Shown here one piece after another: positions 45,565 to 56,351 of a DNA stretch of 64,000 nt. Numbering within the stretch: the first letter of the stretch is position 1; every line of letters starts with the position of its first letter. Both the position numbers and the translations under genes were made by a program. Under the pieces are notes generated by a model. That model was not told the origin of the DNA. It saw nothing but the letters and a program-made list of their open reading frames with translations, and ran no database searches. Source of the stretch: Streptomyces sp. NBC_00224. Its GTDB lineage: Bacteria; Actinomycetota; Actinomycetes; Streptomycetales; Streptomycetaceae. Where the stretch lies: assembly GCF_041435195.1 (NCBI RefSeq), contig NZ_CP108106.1, positions 434,001 through 498,000 on the forward strand, given 5' to 3'.

Positions 45565-46977
45565 GTGCCAGTCCGGACGCTCCGCCTCCCCCGCCCCAGG
45601 CAACCCCGGCGCGCCCTCGGCGCCGCCGCCGTCACCGCACTCACAGCCCTGGCCGCCGCCACCCTGCTGCCCACCGGCAGGGCCGGCGCCGCGGACACCA
45701 GCCTGCGCTCGCTCGCCGAGGCGAAGGGCATCTACTTCGGTACCGCCATCACCCAGGGCGACCTCAACAACTCCGCACTCACCGCCGTCGCCGGAAGCCA
45801 GTTCGGCATGCTCACCCCCGGCAACGAGATGAAGTGGGACACCACCGAGCCCTCGCGGGGCAGCTTCAACTTCGCCCCCGCCGACAGGCTCGTCTCCTTC
45901 GCCCAGGCCAACTCGATGAAGCTGCGCGGCCACACCCTGGTCTGGCACAGCCAGCTCCCGTCCTGGGTGAGCAGCCTGCCCACGGCACAGGTGAAGGCCG
46001 CGATGGAGAACCACATCACCAACGAGGTCACCCACTACAAGGGCAAGCTCTACGCCTGGGACGTGGTGAACGAGCCGTTCAACGAGGACGGCAGCTTCCG
46101 CACCGACGCCTTCTACAACGCCATGGGCAGCGGCTTCGTCGCCGACGCGCTGCGCACCGCGCGCGCAGCCGACCCGGACGCCAAGCTGTATCTGAACGAC
46201 TACAACATCGAGGGCCAGAACGCGAAGAGCGACGCCATGTACAACCTGGTGAAAACGCTCAAGAGCCAGGGCGTCCCGCTGGACGGTGTCGGCTTCCAGG
46301 CCCACTTCATCCTCGGCCAGGTCCCCTCGACCTTCAAGGCCAACCTCCAGCGGTTCACCGCTCTCGGCGTCAACGTCGCGATCACCGAGCTCGACGACCG
46401 CATCCAGCTCCCGGCGACCACCGCCAGCCTGGCCCAGCAGGCGAACGACTACGCCGGCGTGGTCAACACCTGTCTGGCCGTCACCGGCTGTGTGGGCATC
46501 ACCCAGTGGGGCGTCGGCGACGCGGACTCCTGGATCCCCGGCACCTTCCCCGGCTACGGCGCCGCCACCCTGTACGACGCCGACTACCGGCCGAAGCCCG
46601 CCTACGCCGCCTCCGCCACCGCCCTCGGCGGCAGCACCAGCCCCTCACCCACCCCGGGCGCCTCCTGCAAGGTGACCAGCTCGGTCAACGCCTGGAACAC
46701 CGGCCTGACGGAAGACATCACCCTCACCAACACCGGCTCTACCACGATCCACGGCTGGTCCCTGGGCTTCACCCTGCCCGCCGGCCAGACCGTGACCAGC
46801 AGCTGGAACACCTCCCTCACCCCGGCCACCGGCCGGGTCTCCGCCGCAAACCTCGGCTACAACGGCACACTGGCCCCCGGCGCCTCCACCTCCTTCGGTT
46901 TCCAGGCCACGCACACCGGCAACACCTCCCTCCCCACCCTGTTCAGCCTCAACGGCGCCCCCTGCACCACCGCCTGA
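45565..46977 (+). CDS. GH10-CBM2 endo-beta-1,4-xylanase
   Basis: 470 residues from GTG 45565 (AGAAAGGA ribosome site): signal peptide (about 1-43), GH10 domain (45-350) with acid/base Glu170 in WDVVNEPF and nucleophile Glu275 in VAITELDD, a short Ser/Pro linker, and a C-terminal CBM2 (366-470). Secreted endoxylanase targeted to plant fibre. Preceded by a BxlR-type box and by the LacI gene on the same strand. Confidence 0.96.
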   Translation: MPVRTLRLPRPRQPRRALGAAAVTALTALAAATLLPTGRAGAADTSLRSLAEAKGIYFGTAITQGDLNNSALTAVAGSQFGMLTPGNEMKWDTTEPSRGSFNFAPADRLVSFAQANSMKLRGHTLVWHSQLPSWVSSLPTAQVKAAMENHITNEVTHYKGKLYAWDVVNEPFNEDGSFRTDAFYNAMGSGFVADALRTARAADPDAKLYLNDYNIEGQNAKSDAMYNLVKTLKSQGVPLDGVGFQAHFILGQVPSTFKANLQRFTALGVNVAITELDDRIQLPATTASLAQQANDYAGVVNTCLAVTGCVGITQWGVGDADSWIPGTFPGYGAATLYDADYRPKPAYAASATALGGSTSPSPTPGASCKVTSSVNAWNTGLTEDITLTNTGSTTIHGWSLGFTLPAGQTVTSSWNTSLTPATGRVSAANLGYNGTLAPGASTSFGFQATHTGNTSLPTLFSLNGAPCTTA

Positions 46978-47027
46978 CGCCCCTTCCCCTCACAGACCCG
47001 GCACCGGCCCGGGGCTCGGGCATCTTC

Positions 47028-47041
47028 TGGGAGCGCTCCCA
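47028..47041. promoter_or_regulatory. CebR operator (GH62 promoter)
   Basis: Exact TGGGAGCGCTCCCA, 57 bp upstream of the GH62 start. It places a hemicellulose-debranching gene under the cellulose repressor. Confidence 0.9.
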
Positions 47042-47097
47042 CCTCCAGCCTCGGCAAAGGACCTCGACGAAGGACCTCGACCAAGGAGAAGAACGCG

Positions 47098-49735
<2,638 letters not shown>

Positions 49736-49749
49736 CGCTGTCCCGGGTG

Positions 49750-49925
49750 TCAGTTCTTGCCCTGTAGTCGCCATATCTGCTTCTTCTTGGTGCCGAGGGC
49801 GCTCGCCGGGTCGCAGGTCCACTGGTGGATCAGCGACCCGGCCGTGGTCGAGACGTTGCTGACGTCGACGCACTGGCCGCTGTGGACGGCGACCAACTGG
49901 TAGTCCTTGCTGTTGCCCAGCGCCG
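49750..49925 (-). pseudogene. Ricin-type lectin domain, C-terminal relic
   Basis: A minus-strand frame without a start reads LGNSKDYQLVAVHSGQCVDV, then SNVSTTAGSLIHQWTCDP and KKQIWRLQGKN before a stop: the last blade of a ricin B/CBM13 domain, as found at the end of secreted glycosidases. The upstream part of the gene is gone; 49930-50178 has no consistent frame. Confidence 0.6.
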
Positions 49926-50178
49926 TGACGGGGCTGGACGGGGCTGAGGGGCCCCGTGACGGCCCGGCGGCCTACGACGGCTCGCGGGCACCTTCGCCGC
50001 AGAAGCGGCCGTCGGAGCCTACAAGGCTCACTACGACCGGCCCATCGTCCTCCCTCTCCTCGGTGACGTACATGGCCGGTGGTCGCCGTCGGTCGCGCGG
50101 GCCCGGCCACCTTCGAGGCGGCGGCCTCGCTGCTGCGCGGCAACATGGCCCGCGCCTACTCGACGGGCCCCCGACCTT

Positions 50179-52746
50179 TCACGGACCCAGCGCAAGCCAC
50201 GGCTTGGGAAACAGCGCCCAGTGGCCGTTGACGAAGACCAGACCGTCGAAGGCCATCCCATAAGGCTCACCGGGCTCCGTGTACTTCCAGCGGTAGATGA
50301 CCAGCCCGGGCCTGAAGCCGTCCTTGAGTTTCGCATAGCCGCCCGGAAAGTACTTCAGGGCCGGCGCCGTCCCGGCCTGGATTTCCTCGGTGGTGGCCTT
50401 CCACATCTGCAGGACCGTCTGCTGGGGTTCGGCCCAGGGCCCGGTCGGCCAGAGCGCAGAGGCCTGGTAGTACCGCTCGGCCTGTTCCGCGAAGCCCGGC
50501 CGGAAGACGGCTTCGTAGTCCTCGTGCCTGGGCCGCAGTGCCTCCACCAGACCCGCGTCGGCCCCCGTACCGGCCTTTGTCAGCAGGGACCTGGCGCCTC
50601 CGTCAGTCGCGGGATAGGCGCTCGCCGACGCGACGGGGCTCCCCGACCGCCCCGCACCACCGTCGGCACCCACGCGGATCACTCCCGTGGCCGCGAGAGC
50701 GGCGACGCACACGGCAGACACCCCCACAGCCGCGACCTGAACGCGGCGCCAGCGCCGACGGCGTTCGCTGCGGCTCAGGAAATCCTCCGCGGGCGCGGGC
50801 AGTCCGAACTCAGCGCGCCAACGCCGTCCGAGCTCCAGATCGGTTCCCTGCAGGAGGTCGCCCCCTTTCCCGGAGCCCCCCCACCTCCCGGCCCGCTCCA
50901 GCGCGTGATCCAGCCACATGTCGAACTCGGCGTACGCGGCTCCCCACCGACGCAGCTCTGGCCATTTGTCGATGAGGAGGTCGTGAACGAGCTCGGCCAT
51001 GGGCGGACCCGTCCCACCGGATTCGTCCGACGAGCGGACGGTGATGATCCGCTCGCGGGTCAGGACCGTCAGCACCCGGTCCACCGCCGCCTCGTCGACA
51101 GCGGGGCCACAGGCCAACGTGCGAAGCGCTGCCACACTGCGCTGTCTGCGCGTATCCAGACTCTTTCCGCTCTGGTCATGGCGCACCAAGAGGGCGAGGA
51201 CGCGTTGGGCCACCGGCTTGTGCCGCTCGTCCAACTGCCCCAGGACAGCGTCCTGCCACTGGGCCAGGCTGCCACCGAACCTACCGACCTTCGCATAGGC
51301 GTCGCACGTCAGAAGGTTGTCGGCGCGGTTCTCCCACACCAGGGTCAAGGTCTTCTCCAGCAACGGCAGTACGGTGGCGCGGACCTCGTCGGGGTCCGTG
51401 TCGTACCGGCCGCTGGCCAGGACCTCCGAGAGGATCGTCTGCGGCAGCCCCTCCTCGAAGCGCAGAGCGGCGTCCGTTGCGGGCTTGGTGATGATGTCGT
51501 ACAACTCTCCCGACGTCAGCGTCGGCGGCAGATCGACGACGGGTTTCACGGCCTGCAGCAGTTTCGGCGCCCGATCGGCCAGACTCGGGTAGAAGTCGTT
51601 CCGCATGACGAGCAGTACGGTGACGGCGGCACAGGACTCGACGACCTCGGTGAGCTGGCGCAGCACGACGAGGTCGTCGTCCGGCACGGCTGAGCCGTGC
51701 CCTGGGCCCGGGGAGGTGAGCAACTCCTCGAACTGGTCGATCACGAGCAGCAGACGATCGGTGCCGCTCGACTCCGCGAGAAACCTCTCGGCCGACGCCA
51801 GGATCCCTCCACCGGCGGCTCCCGGCAGGCCCGCGAGTTCCAGATTGGCCCCGAGACCGCGTGCGGGACGAGCAACCACCGACCGCCACCCCGACGGCAG
51901 TTCGGGCAGCACACCTGCCTGGACCAGGGAGGACTTGCCGGACCCGGAAGGGCCCTGCAGCAACACCCCGTGCCGCCCGCCCACCAGGTGCCGCAGCAGT
52001 TGCTCCTTCGCACGGTCACGCCCGTGAAACCATCTCGCTCTCTCATACGTGAAAGCTCGGAAGTCCTGGTACGGGCAGACATCCAGTGGCTTCAGCGCGG
52101 GCCAGACCTCGCGCAGGATCTCGCCGGGCGTCGCGTAGGCGGTGTTCAGGCCCCGTTGGTGCGGATCGGCACCCGGCAGGGACGTCACCATCCCGATCAC
52201 CAGGCCGGTCTGGGTGTCCACGACCGGTGCGCCGCTGAACCCGCGCGCCACGGTGTTCGCGTCGTGCAGTTGAAGCACCCAGTGGTCCAGGACGCGCAGC
52301 GGACCGCCCGCCGTCGCCGTGCCCTCGTGACCGCCGTCGAAGGTCGAGCTGGGAAACCCGAACGACCACGCGGGCCGACCCTTCGCCCCATGAGCGAGCC
52401 CTACCAGCAGTTCCGGCACCAGGGGCGGGGCCTGGGCGAGCTGGATGACAGCCGTGTCCTCACGCTCCGGCCGGCGCCACGGCCCGGCGAGCACTCTTCC
52501 CCGGGCCTTCGGAGCCCCCATCGCCTGAGGGAAACACACCTCCACCTCGTCACCAGGCCCATGGCCCGCGTCGCACACGACATGGGCGCAGGTGACCACC
52601 ACCCCGCCCGGCACGAGGAAACCCGCCCCGGTCGCCACGCCCGCACCGGTGAGGATCTGTGCCACCGCGCCGGCCGGACCGCCGAGTTCCGAGGGCTTCG
52701 CCGCGACGGGATCCCCATCTGCCGATGACGTGACCAGGGACTCCAT
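50179..52746 (-). CDS. Trypsin-nSTAND1 ATPase with membrane anchor (conflict-system protein)
   Basis: 855 residues from ATG 52746 (a GTG 18 nt upstream is possible). The N-terminal trypsin-like protease (about 25-215) has the full triad: His55 in VVTCAHVV, Asp97 in EDTAVIQL, Ser171 in GFSGAP. The nSTAND1 NTPase (230-610) has Walker A GPSGSGKSS (265-273) and Walker B LLLVIDQFEE. One membrane helix (about 668-691) leads to an external domain with 'KYFPGGYAKLKDGFRPGLVIYRWKY'. STAND proteins oligomerise on sensing a trigger; here activation probably controls the protease. Paired with Trypco1 upstream, as described for bacterial conflict systems. Confidence 0.88.
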   Translation of the reverse strand: MESLVTSSADGDPVAAKPSELGGPAGAVAQILTGAGVATGAGFLVPGGVVVTCAHVVCDAGHGPGDEVEVCFPQAMGAPKARGRVLAGPWRRPEREDTAVIQLAQAPPLVPELLVGLAHGAKGRPAWSFGFPSSTFDGGHEGTATAGGPLRVLDHWVLQLHDANTVARGFSGAPVVDTQTGLVIGMVTSLPGADPHQRGLNTAYATPGEILREVWPALKPLDVCPYQDFRAFTYERARWFHGRDRAKEQLLRHLVGGRHGVLLQGPSGSGKSSLVQAGVLPELPSGWRSVVARPARGLGANLELAGLPGAAGGGILASAERFLAESSGTDRLLLVIDQFEELLTSPGPGHGSAVPDDDLVVLRQLTEVVESCAAVTVLLVMRNDFYPSLADRAPKLLQAVKPVVDLPPTLTSGELYDIITKPATDAALRFEEGLPQTILSEVLASGRYDTDPDEVRATVLPLLEKTLTLVWENRADNLLTCDAYAKVGRFGGSLAQWQDAVLGQLDERHKPVAQRVLALLVRHDQSGKSLDTRRQRSVAALRTLACGPAVDEAAVDRVLTVLTRERIITVRSSDESGGTGPPMAELVHDLLIDKWPELRRWGAAYAEFDMWLDHALERAGRWGGSGKGGDLLQGTDLELGRRWRAEFGLPAPAEDFLSRSERRRRWRRVQVAAVGVSAVCVAALAATGVIRVGADGGAGRSGSPVASASAYPATDGGARSLLTKAGTGADAGLVEALRPRHEDYEAVFRPGFAEQAERYYQASALWPTGPWAEPQQTVLQMWKATTEEIQAGTAPALKYFPGGYAKLKDGFRPGLVIYRWKYTEPGEPYGMAFDGLVFVNGHWALFPKPWLALGP

Positions 52747-52747
52747 G

Positions 52748-53107
52748 TCAGTTCGCGCTCTCACCGCCGTCAGCGACAGGGCTGGCGGCGGCGTTCCAGG
52801 TCACGGTCACCTTCAGATGACAGGCCGCCTCGCTCTTCGCGATCACTGCCCCCGCCTGCGCTGCCAGGTCGACGCCGAACTCCACCTCGACGCCGTCGGG
52901 CCGCACCCGCCGGAACTCATCCAGCACCGCCCGCGCCATGCCCGCGACGGGGCCGATGACGCTCTCCAGACTCTGCGGCAGATCACGTATAGCCTCCGAG
53001 ACCCGTCCGGCCATGACCGGCCCGGCCGACACCTCGACGGGATCCGCCTGCACAAGGATCGATCCACCGCAATCCAGAGGCATACGCACAACCGGCCTCG
53101 CTGACAT
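52748..53107 (-). CDS. Trypco1 (CU044_2847 family) protein
   Basis: 119 residues from ATG 53107. Begins VVRMPLDCGGSILVQADPVE and ends in an Ala/Val-rich strand region VEVEFGVDLAAQAGAVIAKS, LKVTVTW, the layout of the trypsin-co-occurring domain Trypco1. One base separates its stop from the next start (TGACATG), so the two are coupled. In its family it accompanies trypsin or STAND proteins and may regulate or be cleaved by the protease. Small, cytoplasmic, no membrane segment. Confidence 0.82.
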   Translation of the reverse strand: MSARPVVRMPLDCGGSILVQADPVEVSAGPVMAGRVSEAIRDLPQSLESVIGPVAGMARAVLDEFRRVRPDGVEVEFGVDLAAQAGAVIAKSEAACHLKVTVTWNAAASPVADGGESAN

Positions 53108-53541
53108 CAGCGTCCCCCCGCCCGTCGACTCCCCCCGCCATCCCCAAGAGACAGGGGCGAGCACTCACCGTAATGCCTCAAGTACCGCCCCGTGGCCGGA
53201 TTCCCATGAAGTCTCGATATGCCTCAGAGACCACTCATATCGGCTGCCCCGGCTACTGCCAGGCCGCAGGACCGGCCGGATCCTCACCGGAACGGAGCAC
53301 GCCGCCATGCATGAGCCGAGGGCGGGCAGGCGGCTAGGTGTTCTGTCCCGGGAGGTTGTGGACGGGTGAGCCAGGTCTCGGCTGAGGGATCTTGAAGGGG
53401 TGTGACCCAGATATGCCAGAAACCCGCCAGAACTTGATCTTGTCCTGCTGAGTGCCTGACGGTGTCGGGGATCTTGGCGATGACGGTCGGCCATGCCCTC
53501 GACATCTAAGTCTCCAAGATCCCCGACCTCGTCACCCGCGA
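53108..53541. other. Intergenic region with a 14-bp perfect inverted repeat
   Basis: GTCGGGGATCTTGG (53464-53477) is repeated exactly in inverted form at 53514-53527, with 36 nt between. The minus-strand frame 53284-53505 and the sequence to the right both encode an AKIPD/SKIPD stretch around the arms, suggesting two facing copies of one coding relic. No complete gene is present. Confidence 0.5.
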
Positions 53542-54552
53542 TCAGCTCTGCGTCTCCTCGCGGCGTCCAATAGCGGCCGCATCGGGTATGACGAGCAGCT
53601 TGCCGGTGGTACGCCGAGCCTCCAGATCGCTGTGAGCCTGGGCGGCCTCGGACAATGCGTAGCGGCCCGTTACGGTGACCTCAAGCGCCTTGGAGCGCAC
53701 CCACTCGAACACATCGGCGGCCCGTCGGAGCAGTTCGGACCGATCGGCGATGAAGTGATCGAGGCTGGGCCGGATCAGGGTCAGCGAACCGCCGTGGGCG
53801 AGCCGAATCGGATCAAACGGCGGCACGGCACCACTTGCCGCGCCGAAGAGCACGAGATGGCCGCGGGTTCGCAGGCTGGCGAGGCTCGCATCGAAGGTGT
53901 GCGCGCCGACGCCGTCGAAGACAACCGGCAGTCCCTGACCGCCGTTGAGCCGCCTCACCTCGGCTGCGAGATCGTCGACTGCGGAGGAAAGGATCACCTC
54001 AGCGGCCCCGGCACGCTTCGCCAGCTCGGCCTTCGCCGTGGTCGACGTCGTGCCGATCACCCTGCCGCCGAGATGGGTGATGAGCTGGGTCAAAAGCAGC
54101 CCCATGCCACCAGCAGCCGCATGCACGAGCACCGTGTCGCCCCCCTGAACCGGGTAGGCGTCCTTGACGAGATAGTGCGCGGTCATGCCTTGGAGGAGCA
54201 CGGCGGCGGCGGTCTCGAAGCCGATATCGTCGGGCAGCGGCACCAGCCGGGAGGAGTCCACGACGGCCCGCTCGGCATACGTGCCGGGAATCTCCACCCA
54301 ACCGACCCGGTCCCCGACTGCGACGTCAGCGACGCCGGGTCCAACTTCGACGACCGTGCCGGCGCCCTCAGCGCCCGGGGTGAAGGGCAGGGGGAGGCTG
54401 TACCGGCCTTCGCGGTGGTAGACGTCGAGGAAGTTGACCCCGGATGCGGCGACCTCCACGACCGCCTCGCCCGGACCCGGCCGCGGCTGGTCCACCTTGG
54501 CCTCCTGCAGCACCTCGGGACCGCCCACTTCGTACACCTGAATCGCTCGCAT
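53542..54552 (-). CDS. Zinc-independent quinone oxidoreductase (MDR family)
   Basis: 336 residues. GroES-like N-terminal half (YEVGGPEVLQEAKVDQPRPG, SGVNFLDVYHREGRYSLPLP) and a Rossmann half with the NADPH motif VLVHAAAGGMGLLLTQL. The structural-zinc Cys cluster is absent, as in QOR/zeta-crystallin enzymes, which reduce quinones with NADPH. Complete length, ATG start. Monocistronic; a tandem repeat lies just upstream of the start. Confidence 0.93.
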   Translation of the reverse strand: MRAIQVYEVGGPEVLQEAKVDQPRPGPGEAVVEVAASGVNFLDVYHREGRYSLPLPFTPGAEGAGTVVEVGPGVADVAVGDRVGWVEIPGTYAERAVVDSSRLVPLPDDIGFETAAAVLLQGMTAHYLVKDAYPVQGGDTVLVHAAAGGMGLLLTQLITHLGGRVIGTTSTTAKAELAKRAGAAEVILSSAVDDLAAEVRRLNGGQGLPVVFDGVGAHTFDASLASLRTRGHLVLFGAASGAVPPFDPIRLAHGGSLTLIRPSLDHFIADRSELLRRAADVFEWVRSKALEVTVTGRYALSEAAQAHSDLEARRTTGKLLVIPDAAAIGRREETQS

Positions 54553-54567
54553 GTTCCTCCAATTAAC

Positions 54568-54620
54568 GGCTCATCCCCACCAACCCCGTTGATGGCTCAT
54601 CCCCCACCAACCCCGTTGAT
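54568..54620. repeat. Two tandem 26/27-bp units upstream of the oxidoreductase
   Basis: Units 54568-54593 and 54594-54620 are identical except for one extra C; both contain CCAACCCCGTTGATGG when read into the next base pairs. It lies 15 bp upstream of the oxidoreductase start. It may be a slippage product or a paired binding site. Confidence 0.5.
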
Positions 54621-54960
54621 GGCGATCCGATTCCCGGCAAGCAGACCAGCCCGCCGCCCCCGCCGAGAGCTGGGACGCCTGCTTTGCACCCGGGTCTGGG
54701 ACAGGAGACCGAGGCCGTCAAGGGTCGACGAATGCACCACCCGCCGCTTCCGCACCGCCGTACGGCCACCCGCCATAACCGGCGTAGCCTCCGGCAGCTC
54801 CACCGCGCGGCGCACGAAATCGACCACCGCCTCCGGATACTCCTCCGGCCTCGGGAACCGGCAATCCGCTGTTACGACTTCAACGCCAGCAGCAGGGCCA
54901 GCTGACCTCCATCCGCTCCGCCGCCCACACCGCCTCCTCCCGCGTCGGCGCGAAGAACAG
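54621..54960. other. Degraded stretch upstream of the methyltransferase locus
   Basis: Minus-strand pieces such as ADCRFPRPEEYPEAVVDFVR and GRHLFFAPTREEAVWAAERM look protein-like but are in different frames, so genes have been lost here. No complete gene or RNA element is seen. Confidence 0.35.
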
Positions 54961-55086
54961 ATGGCGCCCATGGGTACGCATGGCGATGGCAAGGGTGGCT
55001 CGGACGGCGACAAGAAGCAGTCGCCCAAGGAGGGCGACGGGCAGTGGACCAAGCCGATTCCGCCGAAGGCGGAAGTAGCGCGGTGA
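54961..55086 (+). CDS. Short ORF coupled to the methyltransferase; possible truncated RiPP precursor
   Basis: 41 residues beginning MAPMGTHGDGKGG, very Gly/Asp/Lys-rich, no hydrophobic segment, ending KPIPPKAEVAR. Its TGA overlaps the GTG of the next gene (GTGA), a sign of coupling. The MGTHG start resembles the MG-HGTS stretch that follows the core in ATP-grasp-modified RiPP precursors (TgmA type), so it may be the C-terminal remainder of such a precursor. The sequence upstream of the ATG shows no leader. This could equally be non-functional. Confidence 0.4.
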   Translation: MAPMGTHGDGKGGSDGDKKQSPKEGDGQWTKPIPPKAEVAR

Positions 55087-56207
55087 GCACGCCACGGCGG
55101 CTGGCGGAGATCCTGCAGGGCAAGGGCGTGTTGTCCGCGCAGTGGAAGGATGCGGTGGAGAACGTCCCCCGGCACTTCTTCCTCCCGGACAGGGTGGAGG
55201 CGGGGGCCTGCGTCATCTCGCGTGCTGGGGATCCGGAGTCATGGCTGGCCGCCGTCTACGACGATGTGGCGATCACGACGCAGGTCAACTTCGGCGAGAC
55301 AACCGATGAGGGGGACTACCGGCTGCCGACATCGAGTAGTTCCATGCCGTCGATGATGCTGCAGATGCTGCAGATGCTGGATCTGCTGGATGTCCAGGAC
55401 GGGCAGCGCGTGCTGGAGCTGGGGGCGGGGACGGGATGGAACGCGGCGTGGCTGGCCCACCGGCTGGGGGACGAGGCCGTCACCTCCGTCGACATGGACC
55501 CCGTCCTGGTGGAGCAGGCCGTCAAGAACACCCAGGCCGCTGGCTACCATCCCCGTCTGGTGTGCGGCGACGGGGACGCCGGGTGGCCTTCATCGGCCCC
55601 CTACGAGCGGGTACTTGCCACCTACACCGTCTGCGAGGTGCCCTTCGCCTGGGTGGAGCAGGCACCCGGTGGGCGGATCGTCGCGCCTTGGGGCGGCAGT
55701 TTCCTCAGCCACTCCTTCGCCGTCCTCGACGTGGAGGACGGCAGCGCCCGGGGGCGGTTCACCGGGTACCCGTCGTTCATGCGCACCCGTAACCACCGGC
55801 CCGAGCGCGGCTACCTCTCCGGCTTCATCCACCATCGCGACGAGGCCGTCCGGGCCCGCAGCGATTTGTCGCCCCTGGCCATCGCTTACGACGCCGAGGC
55901 GCTCTTCTTCGTTGGTCTGGCCCTGCCTACCGCGTGGTACCTCCCCGTGGAGGCCGAGGACGACAGCGGAGAGGTCACGGTCTGGTTCCTCGCCGATGAC
56001 CGCTCATCGTGGGCGGCGGCCGACTACTCCCCCAGCGGCGAGTACTGGGTGACCCAGTACGGCCCCCGCCGGCTGTGGGACGAGGCCCAGACCGCCTACG
56101 TTCAGTGGCGGGCATGGGGCGAGCCGACGCGCGACCAGGCCGGAATGACCGTGGACGCCACCGGCCAGAGCGTGTGGCTTGGCTCGCCCGACCACGTCAT
56201 CGCCTGA
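55083..56207 (+). CDS. PIMT-like methyltransferase (ATP-grasp RiPP type)
   Basis: 374 residues from GTG 55083. The N-terminal part (LQGKGVLSAQWKDAVENVPR, HFFLPDRV) and SAM-binding motif VLELGAGTGWNAAW (about 110-123) match protein-L-isoaspartate methyltransferase-like enzymes; the long C-terminal part ending YGPRRLWDEAQTAYVQWRAW and GQSVWLGSPDH is that of the methyltransferases in ATP-grasp (TgmC-like) and FxLD RiPP loci. These methylate side-chain carboxylates of the precursor. No ATP-grasp ligase is nearby, so it is an orphan. Complete by length. Confidence 0.8.
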   Translation: MSTPRRLAEILQGKGVLSAQWKDAVENVPRHFFLPDRVEAGACVISRAGDPESWLAAVYDDVAITTQVNFGETTDEGDYRLPTSSSSMPSMMLQMLQMLDLLDVQDGQRVLELGAGTGWNAAWLAHRLGDEAVTSVDMDPVLVEQAVKNTQAAGYHPRLVCGDGDAGWPSSAPYERVLATYTVCEVPFAWVEQAPGGRIVAPWGGSFLSHSFAVLDVEDGSARGRFTGYPSFMRTRNHRPERGYLSGFIHHRDEAVRARSDLSPLAIAYDAEALFFVGLALPTAWYLPVEAEDDSGEVTVWFLADDRSSWAAADYSPSGEYWVTQYGPRRLWDEAQTAYVQWRAWGEPTRDQAGMTVDATGQSVWLGSPDHVIA

Positions 56208-56262
56208 CCAGCACAATGAGCGGTCGAATCGCCACACCTTGCCCGGCACAGGCCCTAGTGCG

Positions 56263-56309
56263 AGTGCCCCGGCACCGGGTGACGTGAGGTCACCCGGTGC
56301 CGGGGCACT
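56263..56309. terminator. Strong bidirectional terminator
   Basis: A perfect 21-bp stem (56263-56283 with 56289-56309) and a 5-nt loop, placed between the methyltransferase gene and the convergent FG-GAP gene. The best hairpin in the window. Confidence 0.92.
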
Positions 56310-56351
56310 TGTGTGTGATGGCAGGGGTCTGGGGTCTGCCCGCTGCGGGGT

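Noticed and set aside
56243..56256. Fourth copy of the IS-end-like repeat (GCACAGGCCCTAG)
   Set aside because: Only the last 8-9 bases agree; the GATCCGCCGG half is absent.
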